Notes: a model not told the origin generated them from the letters alone. A stretch of DNA of 64,000 bases from Pelargonium tetragonum (GCA_036897445.1 JAYMTL010000057.1:1-64000), one strand, 5' to 3'. Positions 51,026 through 62,569 are shown, counted from the first letter of the stretch. Numbers and translations are program-made.

Positions 51026-52825
51026 CAAGTTTATGATACCTTATAAAAGGAATTTCTCAAGTAAGACTTAAGACTATAATTACTTTGCCGGAGAGTCTAA
51101 AAAAAGGAACGCTATAAAGATATAAGTAAAGCCCTTTTTTATTTATCCTAGTATAAAGTATAAAACTGCTACGTGAGGCCGGGCCTAGAAAATGTGGTTA
51201 AGTAGTTGTTTGGTTTAAAGTTAAATACCAATAAAAGTTTTAGTGCATTCTTATTGAGAGTTAGTATATCGTAATATATTATGTAAATTTACTCAGGTTT
51301 TGCTATCTATTTTTAATTATTCAGTACACTAAAGTTAAGATAAGAATCTTAAACTTACTTGATACTTATTGTCTTTTTTTTGTCTAATATGAGTTTCAAA
51401 GTTTGTATATGAAAGTCAAAGATAATTTTTAGTATAGTAGCAACTCCTTACGAGTTTATAAGTCATATGTATTATGAAACTAGTCATAATATGCCAGTAT
51501 AAAAAGAAAATCTTCCCCAATCCAGAGATAGAAAATCCCAAGCCAAGTTCAAGTAGATATGTGCCGTGACCTTCGTCAAGTAAAACCTGTATCTGTTGGA
51601 CCTGAAAAGCTCCCTTTTGATAGAGATTTAGTTGCGAGATTTGTTCTGTAGAGGTTTCATTTCATAGGATGCCTTTCTTAAATTTCTGGTCAAGCTTGAC
51701 ATTTCTATAGTATAAAGAGGAGATAGAAGATCTAACAACGAAAAAAACTTCTGTCATTTTTAATCTTAAGCTTAAAGCAGAGACAATTTAAATAAAAAAA
51801 ATATTCGTGACTTTTAGAAAAGCTGCAAGTGAGGCACAAACTCTTTTGTTTTTTTGGTTTATTTAGAAGTCTATATCGTAAGAGTGCACCTAACTTTAAG
51901 GAGTTCTCCCACAAAAAGACACTTAAAACTATACTTACTCCGCTTTGTAAGAGGAAGCCCTACTCCTCGAATCTATCAATTCAGTATTGTACTTAATTAA
52001 AAGTAAGAAGATTTTAGTAAATAAAAATGCTCCGTAAAAATTACAAAATATCAAGAAAGATTTATTTTATACTATATATACTATAGAGGTTTTTTATTAG
52101 GGAGCTCCTTTATACTAAAAGGGGAAAGAAAGCTTATAGGAAGAGATTGACTCTAAAATTAGGACTGGTATTTACTCAAAAAGCGTCGCAAGCGTATCAA
52201 ATTTTCTGTTACATCTATTATTCAATATCTATTATATATAAATCGCGTTATATCTTTACTAGTATTAGACTAGCCGAGATGTAACCTTAGTTTTTAGAAT
52301 ATAGTAATAGTCAGGTCCCTTAACTGGAAATAGAAGCTTCGAAAAAGTGGAAGTAGCTCCAGTAGGGCCCCTCTTCATTCAAGAGAGTTCTTTCTAAAAG
52401 GCTTTAATTTGATTAAATTAATAGGAAATCGGGTAAGCAGCTTGTATACCCCCCAAAATCCTAGTGAAAGCTCTTTAACTTTAAAAAGCGAATAAAATAA
52501 ATAAGACACGGGTTCCTTCGATATAATATAACAGCTTCTTAAAAAAATAGAGAACTCATTTTATTTGTACTTTAGATATTACCTAATTTAGTACGAAAAG
52601 AAACACGGAACTTTCAGTAAAAGATATGGAATAGAGAAATCCTTAAGTCTCAAGTTACCTCCCCTTTCTATTTAGGTTAGGGATTAATGCTTAATTTTAC
52701 AAAAAAGGATTTGTGTTGTACTCTATTAATTTGTAAGATTAACTACTATGAACACTTTCTATTTCAAGGCCCGAATTCAATTCTATCCTGACTTGACTAT
52801 TGTAGAATGGGCTCTTCTTCCTACT
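51026..52825. other. gene-free spacer
   Basis: Nothing recognisable. It is slightly richer in TATA-type words (51.2-51.5 and 52.1-52.3 kb) than its neighbours. Confidence 0.45.
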
Positions 52826-52881
52826 TCAAGGGGATTTGAACCTATGAATCTTCGTGCATCGAAATCGCGACGTAACACAGA
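52826..52881 (-). pseudogene. degraded mitochondrial-type tRNA-Glu(UUC)
   Basis: On the minus strand GTTA, CGTC, ATTTCGATG, CGAAGA and ATAGGTTCAAATCCC align in order with plant mitochondrial tRNA-Glu (GGTTAGGACAT, CGTC, TTTTCATG, TCGAAGA, CACGGGTTCGATTCCC). About five bases of the D-arm are missing and several have been added around the anticodon, though TTC is still readable. It cannot form a proper anticodon stem. Confidence 0.45.
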
Positions 52882-54461
52882 GTTCTCGAGTTTCAACCAG
52901 GGAAATAGCTGATATCTATCTTTCCTATCCTTTTACTTGCTTTCAGGTAGAGGTTTCAGAGAAGAGATAAGTCCTGGATTTCTTAACTAGGAAATAACAC
53001 ATTTTTTATTAAGTGAATATAAAAACTCAAAGGGGAATAAATTCTTATTTTTAGTTCTGGAATACTCCGTCATTAGACTTCAAGGAAAAGGCCATGATCA
53101 TCCCTATTATATAGTAATAGATAAGGGTTCGGCAAACCTCGTTTCGGCCCTAAGCTTCCTGAGATTCCATTTTTGAAAATTCTTTCTTAGTTTGCGCTCT
53201 TGATATACAGAGAAACTCTTACCCGTTAGTTCGCCAGCGCTTTGGTATTATATGAAATGAATTTAAAGAATAGGATATCCGGGAACTTTCGAAAGCCTAG
53301 ATCAATTAAGTAAACCCTTAGTTAGTAAGAGATGTACAATCAAAAGTACTTTCGTTAACCTGCGTCTTATTTATTCTTATACTACTCGGTAAAGTGGGAT
53401 AAAAAAAACTAAGAACTTCCTTTTTAAGGGCAAGCAGTCCTCCACTAAGTCGAAATATAATACGAGAGCCCTCCAAGTACTGTACATCAGTATCCGCTTT
53501 TATATCTATCGAGCCTTTAGATCTGCTTTTGACTCCTTATATTGTAATAATCTTTATCCGGCCAGTACCCTCAGTTTTCTCGATTAAGGTAAAGTGGCTA
53601 CCAATTATAAGGTTATTAACTACGCGAGTTCTAACTATATCCCGGATGTTAGAAATTTGTTGGGTAGGATATTATCCTGCAGCTCTGGTTATATACTAAA
53701 TCCCCTGGAAATCTTGTAACAATTACAAAAAAGAGCTTTTCCGGCATGCATTATAAAAGGATCTCTAAACCATACAAAGGCGACATTGTACTTTTTTTAG
53801 ATACTCGAGATACAAAAATTCTACTTGCACAAAGAATATAAGAAACTATCCGTAAAGTTTGACTTATCCCTAGGGTATCAAAGGCGCAAACCCTTCCATG
53901 ACCTTTTTAACAATGGAAATGATGATAAAAATTTCCCCCTCAATTCTTGATTAAATTACGAGTCATATTACTCAAAAGTTCTTACTTTTTAGTAGAAATT
54001 AAGTAATATAGGGTAGTGTCAATGACAAAAACTTATATCAACTTCTTTTTACAGGAGTGCCTTAACAAACTTCGAGTATTTACTGCTCCTAACTCTTTTG
54101 TAATTATTTATAGTACCAAAACAGATACAAAGATTTCTATATACAACCCCCTTTATTACGAGCTAGATATGGGATTTCTATTAGGCACGAGGTTTTGGCT
54201 CTATTATAAAAAAGACTTTAATATAAAAAGGGAGTCAGTTGCTTGCAGATCTAAGAAATCCAATGAAAAGCATATGAGAAAAGGAGCTCATCAGGTTTAG
54301 TACTATATCCAGGCTCTTTTCGGGTATTTTAAGATACAAGGTAAATTAAAGTAGAATTTGAATTACCAGTATTACTCATAAATAAAGGAACACTCCTGGG
54401 CTGGTTAATAAGCCTAAACGCTCTCTCTAATTCGAACAGGAACAAATGGGTCCTAAAACGG
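52882..54461. other. gene-free spacer
   Basis: No gene supported; the 94-codon frame at 54016-54300 has a TTG start and no recognisable domain. Confidence 0.4.
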
Positions 54462-54513
54462 AACTCTCCACTCGATTCGAACCTCTGAAATAGAGGCTAA
54501 AACACTACCAAAA
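54462..54513 (-). pseudogene. tRNA-like remnant, perhaps Glu
   Basis: On the minus strand TTGGTAGTG is D-arm-like, CCTCTATTTCAGAGG forms a 5-bp stem around a loop holding TTC, and GAGGTTCGAATCGAG is T-arm-like. The parts overlap, so a normal cloverleaf is not possible. It sits head to tail with the next remnant. Another T-arm-like word (minus strand TGTTCGAATTAGAGAG, about 54424-54439) lies just beyond it. Confidence 0.3.
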
Positions 54514-54525
54514 GGACTGCCTGAG

Positions 54526-54594
54526 CATGCGACTGGAACCCGCGCACTTCGACTTTTCGGCTCCGTAACCCATTGCACTTGCACGGAGCAATGC
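54526..54594 (-). pseudogene. second degraded tRNA-Glu-like remnant
   Basis: The minus strand reads GTGCAATGGGTTACGG, GCCG, AAAAGTCGAAG, GCGCGGGTTCCAGTC. This follows mitochondrial tRNA-Glu (GTCCAGTGGTTAGGAC, ATCG, CATGTCGAAG, ACACGGGTTCGATTC) with the CTTTTCA anticodon loop lost. It is GC-richer than its surroundings. It belongs to a tight group of remnants, all on the minus strand, between 52.8 and 54.9 kb. Confidence 0.4.
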
Positions 54595-54842
54595 CGTTTC
54601 ACAAGCTCAGTCGTAGCAAGACCTGAATTTGGCTAAGATTCAGGCAAGGGTACGCTGCATAGTTTTCCCTGGGGTCTATCGGGGAAGTTCCTCTTGCGAG
54701 AGAGAAGATAGCTAAAGGGATACAGAATTAGAAACTAGAAATAGAGTAAAAGCTAATGACATTCATTGTTACACTTAGGCACTGAAAGAAGTTCTAGCTC
54801 TGAGACTATAAAGAAACAAGAAAACTGAGATCTTGGCTGTGG

Positions 54843-54907
54843 ATATAAGGATAACAAGACTTGAACCTACGGTCATAAGCCTAAAGAAAAAAAGATCGAA
54901 CGAGTTC
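54843..54907 (-). pseudogene. degraded mitochondrial-type tRNA-Lys
   Basis: The minus strand reads TTTAGGCTTATGACC, then GTAGGTTCAAGTC, TTGTTATCCTTA. It aligns with plant mitochondrial tRNA-Lys(UUU) (TTGGGCTTTTAACC, GCAGGTTCAAGTC, CTGCTATACCCA). The variable loop and anticodon 3' stem have lost about ten bases, and the anticodon TTT reads TAT. The T-stem GTAGG/CTTGT still pairs throughout, but three of its five pairs are G-T. The D-arm is only faintly visible. Confidence 0.5.
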
Positions 54908-55354
54908 CCTTTATTTAAAATTTTCGGATAAAAGGCAGCAAAGTGGTACAGGCTTTTTAATAAGACAAGCATTGTAGAGAGCCCTCTTTTGCAAAGTCTT
55001 TAGGAATTTCCTGTAAGTAGGAGTAGGGTATCCGAGATAAAGCTAAGGTTTGGCTTAAGTTACCGAGAGTTAAATAGATTGCAATATATAAAGAAAAAAC
55101 GGGAATACCAAAGGCATAAAATGAGGGTTTAAAGAAAAGGGTCACCCCTTCAGCTGCTGCGTTAATTCGTGAAAAAGAAATGCCCGAACTTACAATACAA
55201 GCTCTTTTTGTCGGATTTCTCATGGAAAAGCAAGATTTAGTACTAACTAAAAATCGCTTATTATATAGCGTAAATTGTAAATGTTACACCCTTTCTAGTA
55301 AACTTTGTGTGCTAAACTTCGTTAGGTAAGCTGTCTATAATTTTAAGCTTTAAA
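54908..55354. other. gene-free spacer
   Basis: No gene supported. The 88-codon frame on the minus strand at 54957-55223 shows no recognisable domain. Confidence 0.4.
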
Positions 55355-55399
55355 AAACTCGTTATAAACTCCTTTATAGGATACTTTTATAACGAGTTT
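55355..55399 (+). other. strong hairpin, 14-bp perfect stem
   Basis: AAACTCGTTATAAA at 55355-55368 is the exact reverse complement of 55386-55399, with a 17-base loop. It is the longest perfect stem I found in the window. Stem-loops of this kind stabilise 3' ends of organelle transcripts, but no gene lies immediately before it on either strand. Confidence 0.7.
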
Positions 55400-58300
55400 A
55401 AAGCCTTGCCTTGGATATTTTAGGTACTTGTAAAGGCTCCGTATAATTTTCTCTATTCTACAATTCATATTACTTGCCGTGAAAGGTATGAAATTCTCCT
55501 TGATAGAGCGGGAGGACTCTTACAAGAATTTCTTAGAAAGTGTTTTTACAAATTAGAACTCCTGTAGTATCCCTGGGGTTTTCGGTTAACAAAGGCCTAG
55601 AAAGATAAGAGTTGCAGCTTCTGAGTGAGTTAGGAATTAAAGTCCATAAAAGCGCTAGAATCCTAGGAATCCTTTGCAGGCTAGCCAGTTTGGGGTGTTT
55701 GAGGTCCTTTTTGTAAGCAATGCTTAACTATTTCTTTCCCTGGGATTTCAAGCTTTTGCTAAAGTCGTTTGGGGGAATTCTTAACGGGTTAGTAACTAAG
55801 GGGTTTCTCTTAAATGTTGTATTTAGGAAGTTTCTAGCTGCTAAGAAGAGCCTAGGTTTCGTTTTTAAGGAGGTTATGCAGATACAGAACCTAACCCCCA
55901 GGGTTACAGGTTAAAGAGCTTGAAACTAAAGTATACCCATAGAGCTGCCTGTGTTTTTAGGACAGGGTTATTTTACATTTTTTGAACTTTATACTGGGGT
56001 TTTTAAGAAACATTTTTAGGGTTATAAGATTTAAGGCAGGAAGTAAGATTATGAATAAGTAAGTCAATCAGAAGTGGATGCTGGCTATTCCCGATTCTGG
56101 GTACATAGATAAAATTGTTAGTATTTTCCGAAGTCTTTGTCTTAATATAAACCCTTATTCGCTTTACAAGTTTTAGATTATTTGAAACGAAGTCCTTATG
56201 AGGAATTCATAACAAAAGGGTGAAATCTTATAGACCTTTGAAAGCCTTTCTCCTATCCTATAAGGAATTCCCGAAAGCTGTAGTGGTACTCAAAAAACAA
56301 GGATCAAGAAATCTATGCATACTGCTTTGATCTGAAAAGAGACTCATGATAAAGAAAAAAGATTTTATATGTGTATTCCTAGAATTTTAAGAAAAACTTC
56401 CTTATTAAACCCCTTTTAGAAAGATATAAGCTAGGCCTGCCTGGGCTGCATTTGACTGCATGACATAAACATTCAAACTTTTTGAACTACTAGGGTTCTC
56501 ACTTTACTACAAAAAATGAGTCCTTCATCTGGTCGTTATATACTTAGACTGTAAATTAACCTCTTACTTTGTTTTAGTATCCCTTGTTTCAAACTCTTCA
56601 TAGCTATACTCATAGTCTTTGGTAATACCTGTACTCTTACTCCTCATATCCATACCCCGTACTTGTATTCTGCAGCTTATTGTTGTATTCCTTGTACTAG
56701 TTGTCTTGCTTTCTAGATAGCCTTACTCCTTTTGATAGGATTTGTCTTGATTGTCTATTTTGTCTTACCCTTGTAGCTTAGTTGTTATAGGAGTAAGCCT
56801 TGTAAAAAGTCTTAATAAGTTCTAGATAGTAATAAGTAGTTCCTCATAGTAATGAAGTTAGTCTTAATATAGGTGGTATTTAGGAAGGAATTGGCTGGAG
56901 ATATCTTAATAGGAAAATCGGTAATAAGATATAGGAGTTATAGTAAATAGTAAAGGGTCTTTAAAGATTTTTCTAATTTTAGATATTGCAAAGTCAGGGG
57001 TTCTATGTTCTTTTGAAGTCTAAAGGGAAACCTTACGGGTATTTTCCTTAGGATCACAAGGAATTTTCTAACTCTAAAACTAATTTGAATTTATGCTTAA
57101 AAAAATAAGGATATATAGATAGGTTTATATCTTTCTTAGTCTTTCTATCTTCTAAGGCCCTATCCTCCTTAGCGATAAAAACAAATAAATAAGAGGAATA
57201 CCCCCCTTGCGAATACAACTCCTATACTATCTAGAAGTATCCTTAAACCGTCTATTCCAACTAATACAATTAGAAACTACTACTATATTATGTTTAGGGG
57301 AGGAGCCCCCAGTCGGGTATAACACTTAACCTATATACTATTAAGCGGACTCTTTTTCGAGTAACCACAAGGAACAGAACAAAAGGAATACCCTTTAAGA
57401 AGACAACTAGAATACTCTCTACGACACTATATAATACAGGGAATAGAAAGAGTAAGAGCATACCGTAGGTTTACCGTAAGACAAGGAATAACATTCCAGC
57501 TGCAAAGAGTATGGGTACAAAGATTACAGGTATAGCCAAAAGGAAAGGTATATCTCTGAAGAGTAAAGTTCATAAATGAGGTATTAAAAAAGAGGTGCGA
57601 AGGTAAAAGGTTTAACAGGAGTTTTCAAGACAGCTAGTAACCTAGGAGTACTGCTAATAAATAAGAAGGTTACAGCTCTGAAGAGTTTTACAAAAATACA
57701 GAGTCAGAGTTTAGCCGTTTAAGAGGTATTAAGACTAAGTAAAGAAGGTCCTGTTCTGCTCGTTTTAGTCTTTTTATTGATTTTGCATATAAGGCTCTCA
57801 ACCTTTTTATAAGAGCAAAAAGTATATACCTTAATAACTATCTATTCTATAGCTAACTAATAAGAAAGATAAGTAGTATACACCCATGTAAGACTACTCT
57901 TACTATGGATACTATATAGAATAGATAAGTACAATATCTCCTACCTAGACTAGAATAAAGGAATTAATTTAAAAGGGTTTTCTAGTTACAGCAAGCTTAG
58001 GGTACAATAAGGAGGGAGGGAATCTTATCCGTTTTTAGAAAGAAGTAATTTGAGGATTTTGAGTACAAGGCCTATCCTTTTGGGGTTTCCCTAACTCAGT
58101 AACTAGAGCAAGCTAGAAGCTTGCCTGCCCTAGACTGGGATTCAAACGAGTATCCTTCCTATTATTAAAGGAACCTTTACTTTATTTTTTAATATTTTAA
58201 AGCCGAAATCCTAGCCCAGCTTTTTCCAATGTCTTAGACTTGTTCTTTTTCCCTACAGCTTCGTACCAAGTTTTTAGCTTTTAGACTCCTAAACTTAACC

Positions 58301-59522
58301 CAAGACTCGGCAGTAAAGAGTCCTTCTTTTTTAGAACCTTGGATTCCTTTCCTAGAATATTTAACAGGAAAAGCAGGGAGCTCCTTATTTACATTTAGTT
58401 ACTATTATATTATTAATTAGATTTTAAAATGGAGAGGCCCAGGAGTATGTAGAGTAAAATAATAAAAAATCTTTAACACAAACACAAAGAAAATTCAGAC
58501 ACTTCTTATAAAGCTCCTCCCAGAAAAGGACTTTCACTTCCTTTATTACCAAGTAATTTATTCTTAGTTGGGGCAGCAAGAAAGCAGATCTTCCTTTTTT
58601 TTGTCGAGGTTAGTTATAGCTTTTATTTACAGGAGGGGTTATGGGCCCCTCTCTTTAAGAAAGTCATTATGAGATTAGTTGTCTTACGACAGCCTTAATA
58701 TCTTTCCTAGGATTTCCTTTAATAGAAAGTTTAGGAAACTCCTGTTACCGGGGTCTTTATGGGTCCGTTTCCGTTAAATGAAAAGTATCTGCTAATTAAT
58801 AAGGGGGTTATTCTTGAGTTCCTTTTGCTTCTAGGTTTCTGATTTCAGGATAATGATAATAAAGAGGAAAAGGGAACTCTGGAATGTTTTAAATCTACAA
58901 AGGGGCTGTAAAGATACAGAAGAGGGTATAGATTGTAGGGCGGGAGACCTTACAGGGTACCTGAACTTTCGATAAAAGCCTTTTGGTCAGTCGTTCCTAT
59001 TCTCTAAAAGATAAAAAGGGGCCCAGTTGACTTTTAAAGCCTTACTTTAGTATGTTAGGACAGGTTTCAGTGTTACCCCTAAGTAAAAAAACCCTGCTTA
59101 TTCTCCAAATACTCCTTTTTAAGGTGTCAGCTTAATATTAAAGTTTAAGTAGTAATACAAGCAAGAACTTAACTCTTCTATTAAAAACCTCCTGAATTAA
59201 ACGGAGCCCTATGCCCTATATAATTTAAGCAAAGGATTTTGTACTAAGTAGTTTACCTAGTTTATTTGGCATTTAACTTAATTACATAAAGTATTATTCT
59301 ATTTCTTAAAAGTAGCTAATTCGCGCTCTACCTCCAATTTTGAGAACTAAACGAACCTGTATTAATATTAATCCAAATGTAGTCTTAAGGCAAGCTGGTT
59401 TTCAAAAGGTTCAATCTAGGATTCCTAGGGGCCACACTGGCTAAAGAATCATAACGAACTCTTTAAGTGTACAAAAAAGCTTTCACAGCTTTGAGTCATA
59501 CTGGATTTTTCATTAAAAAAAC
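55400..59522. other. gene-free spacer with skewed zones
   Basis: No gene seen. The frame at 55720-55914 is unrecognisable. About 56.56-56.87 kb is pyrimidine-rich (ACTCTTACTCCTCATATCC-type words). About 57.13-57.60 kb is its opposite, purine- and A-rich on the plus strand. A T-arm-like GGGATTCAAACGAG near 58137 has no other tRNA part around it. Confidence 0.45.
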
Positions 59523-59588
59523 GCAAAATTTGTATACGAATACGTAGCCTGTTCTTGGCAAGTTGTGTCGCGGGTTCGAATCGACCTA
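59523..59588 (+). pseudogene. degraded plastid-type tRNA-Gly(GCC)-like remnant
   Basis: TATACGAAT, then TTCTTGGCAAG, then GTCGCGGGTTCGAATC align in order with plastid tRNA-Gly(GCC) (TATAGTCGAATGG, TTCTTTGCCAAGG, GACGCGGGTTCGATTC). The anticodon stem no longer pairs and acceptor ends are lost. Mitochondrial tRNA-Asp is a weaker alternative for the T-arm. Confidence 0.35.
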
Positions 59589-62140
59589 AAGGAAAACCTG
59601 TAAGGTTTGGATCAGACCCTCAATTCAATTTGGAAAAAGAGTCAATTTTAGGCAAAAAAACTCTTCCTCGAAATCACTTAAAGTTCTGTTGTTTAAAAAT
59701 GAATACTATAAAAGTCTAGTAGAGAGGTATGCCAAATGCTATGGAGTTAGGAGCTTTTATTTATAGGGTGGTGAGTTAAGTTATACTGAGTGTTTACTAA
59801 GCACTATAGCATAGGGTTTTTCTTGGGTAATCTAAACTAATTTCATTATAACAGTTTAGTTAATTGTTTTTTAGGTTAAAATGTAAGCTTTTGATCTACT
59901 GATAGCGAGTTCTATATAGGGCACTAGCTCAGACAAAAGGACTTAGAATTCTTTATAGCTTTACACTTTGTGGACTTTTCTTTAATTTGCTAAATGTACT
60001 CTTTTATGAGGCTCCTCCCTGTGCCTTAGGCCTTAATAAGCTCTTTGATTTGATGAGATATTCTTTTCTAGTGCAGTTTATTTAAAAGGGCTCAGGGGCC
60101 TCTTTATATTTAGTAAAATGAAACCCCCTTAACGTAACTAAAGACTTTCCGCACTTTATTAGAGTCTGGGTAAAAAACTAAAATGTATAAAAATCATAAG
60201 GAGATTGGTTCGAGTTTTTGAAATTGAAAGTCTATAATAAATACAGTCCGCTTTAAAAGTTTACTAGAAAACCCTAAGTTTTTTGAAGCATCTCCCTTAA
60301 ACTGGGTGTCAAGTAAATAGAGTTCCCACATTAGCTTAGATGTAAAAGCTTTTTTTAGCAGTCTCCTACCCCCTTTTATGTCAAATAAGACTACAGCATT
60401 ATCTCTATAAAATTAGGAACTAGATCTATTTTCTAACTTCAAAGTAGGGCCTTTTAGTTTCACGTAGTGTACGTAAAAGAATTTCTTAAGGGTCTATAGT
60501 AAACAAGTATAGACCTAGAGGCTAAATTCTTATTAAGAACTCTGCGATCGGTGGCGCAAGAATTCTTAAAGTCTAAGGCTACGAAACCCTCTCGTGAAAG
60601 AGCGCTGCTCCTCTTTTCAATATTTAAATAGGAGTTACAAAGTACATATTTAAGTATTTTGCTATACTCTAATAAGGGTGCCCCTTTTTCGATCGACTTT
60701 ATATTTCATTTCTAGGTGCATTCCTTTTTTTGTTCCTTAAATCGTAGGCTTCTGAAAAGTGTTAAGATGTAACTTGGCCTCAAAGAGGTTCTTGTTTCTA
60801 TTTAGAATGCCTTTATTTGAAAGTGACAGTACTTGAATCAGTGGAATTAGTGCTTACGCCTGGATGTTCTGCCGAGATTCTTGCTATGTTTTGGCGGCTA
60901 CTATACTAGTAGATTTAGGTTAGATGTAAGAATATTTATTCTCATCTGACTTACTTAAGCGAATCCTTTAATAGAGGTTGCAGCGCCCCTCAGCTATGCA
61001 CTAAAGTTGGGGACTTCCTATGTGTTTAAGGTCACTCCATAGAATTCCGAATAGGAGTACTGGGATCCGTATAAAAGAAAGATTAATAAAACTCAGTTTA
61101 AAAGCGTTTTCCTTAGTGTGTAAGTGTGTAGAAAGAAATTTGTCTGGCTTTAGCAAGTTTATTGTCCCTGTGTTTTCAAAAAAATTTTAAAGAGGCTGAT
61201 ATTTAGGAAAAAAGAATACGATGCATCGACAAGAGCCGGTATAGCATAGCGAGAAAAATGCTTTTTAAAACCCTTTATCTAAGTCCTTACCTTTTTATTA
61301 TAAACTGGAAAAGGTTCTCTTAAAAAGTCTCTTAGTTTATTCTTGAGATTTTTAAAGACAATAAGATTGTTTAAGCATAGACGTAGTCAGACGAAGTGCA
61401 AGGGTTTAAATAAAAACTGAACCGAAATTTCAGGGCCTTTCGACTTAAACGCAGTGAGTTAGAAACCTATACATTTAAATTGCTTAGTTCTAGTATTGTA
61501 GCACAACGTGTTTTGGTAAGGAAAAAGCCTTTCTTTTATGAAGCATTAAAATACTTAAAGAGAGCTCCTAAACTTTCTGGGTTTTAAAGTCTATAAATGC
61601 TCCTTAAGGTCTCTCGGGAGTTTCTAATAAAGGGGCTACTGATTCTATTGGAGGAAGCTCTCATTTTGCTTTTTAGAAATACTTGTAGAGACCCCGTGTT
61701 AAGGTACTAAATATTTGCTCTAATTTAGGAACTCTTGGTTATTTATAGAAAACCCCATAACTAGAATAACTCGGAATAGGGCCTAAAAAAGAGTCGTCAG
61801 GAACCCCTCCTTTATCATCTGGGATAGACTAACAGTTCTATCCAAGGCTCTTGTTACGTTTAAAATTTTTACAATAAGCATCCACCTTAAATATTAGCTT
61901 AGCTATTCACTTTTGCATACCCTTACCTTAATTTTAGAAACCGCACTAAAAAGATAAAGTATAGCTTAAACGGGGGGTTCAAAACAGCAGACACCCTTTT
62001 CAAAGGACTCTATACTGAGGTAAGGTTTTTGAAAGATATTCTGGAAACTTATTAGGATCTAAACTCGTTTTCTCTCGTAAAGAAAGCGGGCTCACTTTTA
62101 AGGTGGGTTCTCTTAATCGTCTAAGTATAAGTAAGAGCTT
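59589..62140. other. gene-free spacer
   Basis: No gene supported. Weak T-arm- or D-arm-like words occur at 60208-60219 (TTGGTTCGAGTT) and 61233-61258 (GCCGGTATAGCATAGCGAG), each without the rest of a tRNA. Confidence 0.4.
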
Positions 62141-62201
62141 TGATGCGACGATTTGAACCAGTGCACTATGCGCCCAATGGGTACAACGCCATGACCGTTT
62201 A
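62141..62201 (-). pseudogene. degraded tRNA-Pro(UGG)-like remnant
   Basis: The minus strand reads CATTGGG, GCA, then GTGCACTGGTTCAAATC. It follows plastid-type tRNA-Pro (TTTTGGG, TACA, ATGTCACGGGTTCAAATC), with the TGG anticodon readable. The upstream GGTCATGGCGTTGTACCC would be the D-arm but is poorly conserved. It lies 250 bases downstream, in its own direction, of the Ser-like remnant. Confidence 0.35.
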
Positions 62202-62449
62202 GAAGCTTTTCGGCATTTATAGTTTATAGTTTAGAGAAAGGTGTACTTACCGGGTCTGCTAAAATAAAAATACTGCAAAAAGATAACTGAAGCTTGTTGG
62301 ACCTATAGCCTTGCCTTGTTCAATTTAAGTAAACGCATCCTAAGGTCATTTTCTAAAAACAAAAACTTTTAAAAAGGCACCTTATGTAAGATTTTACTAC
62401 GCTTTTAAAAAAGACATTTTTCTTTAGTGAGCTCCTTACCCAGTGCAAG

Positions 62450-62569
62450 CCTCGGACTGCTGGATTTGAACCCTCGAAGAGCTAAAACCCCTATTTTTTG
62501 CTAATTGATTATTTTTTAGCAGCGGCAGCACTGTACAAGTTTGAAGGTTCGAAGTGTATCATCCTAACG
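62450..62569 (-). pseudogene. degraded tRNA-Ser(GCU)-like remnant
   Basis: On the minus strand TGCCGCTGCTAAA fits the anticodon arm of tRNA-Ser(GCU) (GGCGGATTGCTAATC). CGAGGGTTCAAATCC differs from its T-arm CGAGGGTTCGAATCC by one base. Between them are about 45 bases, including a GCTAA/TTAGC inverted pair, longer than the normal long variable arm. The 5' side (GGATGATAC) is separated by an insert. Another T-arm word lies on the other strand inside the insert (GAAGGTTCGAAG), so the site may be composite. Confidence 0.4.

Noticed and set aside
58130-58180. Antisense T-arm-like GGGATTCAAACGAG
   Set aside because: No stem pairing and no anticodon or D-arm could be found beside it.
60202-60225. 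TTGGTTCGAGTTTTTG as a possible tRNA T-arm
   Set aside because: The T-stem does not pair and only a CATAA triplet upstream hints at a Met/Ile anticodon; too little to call.
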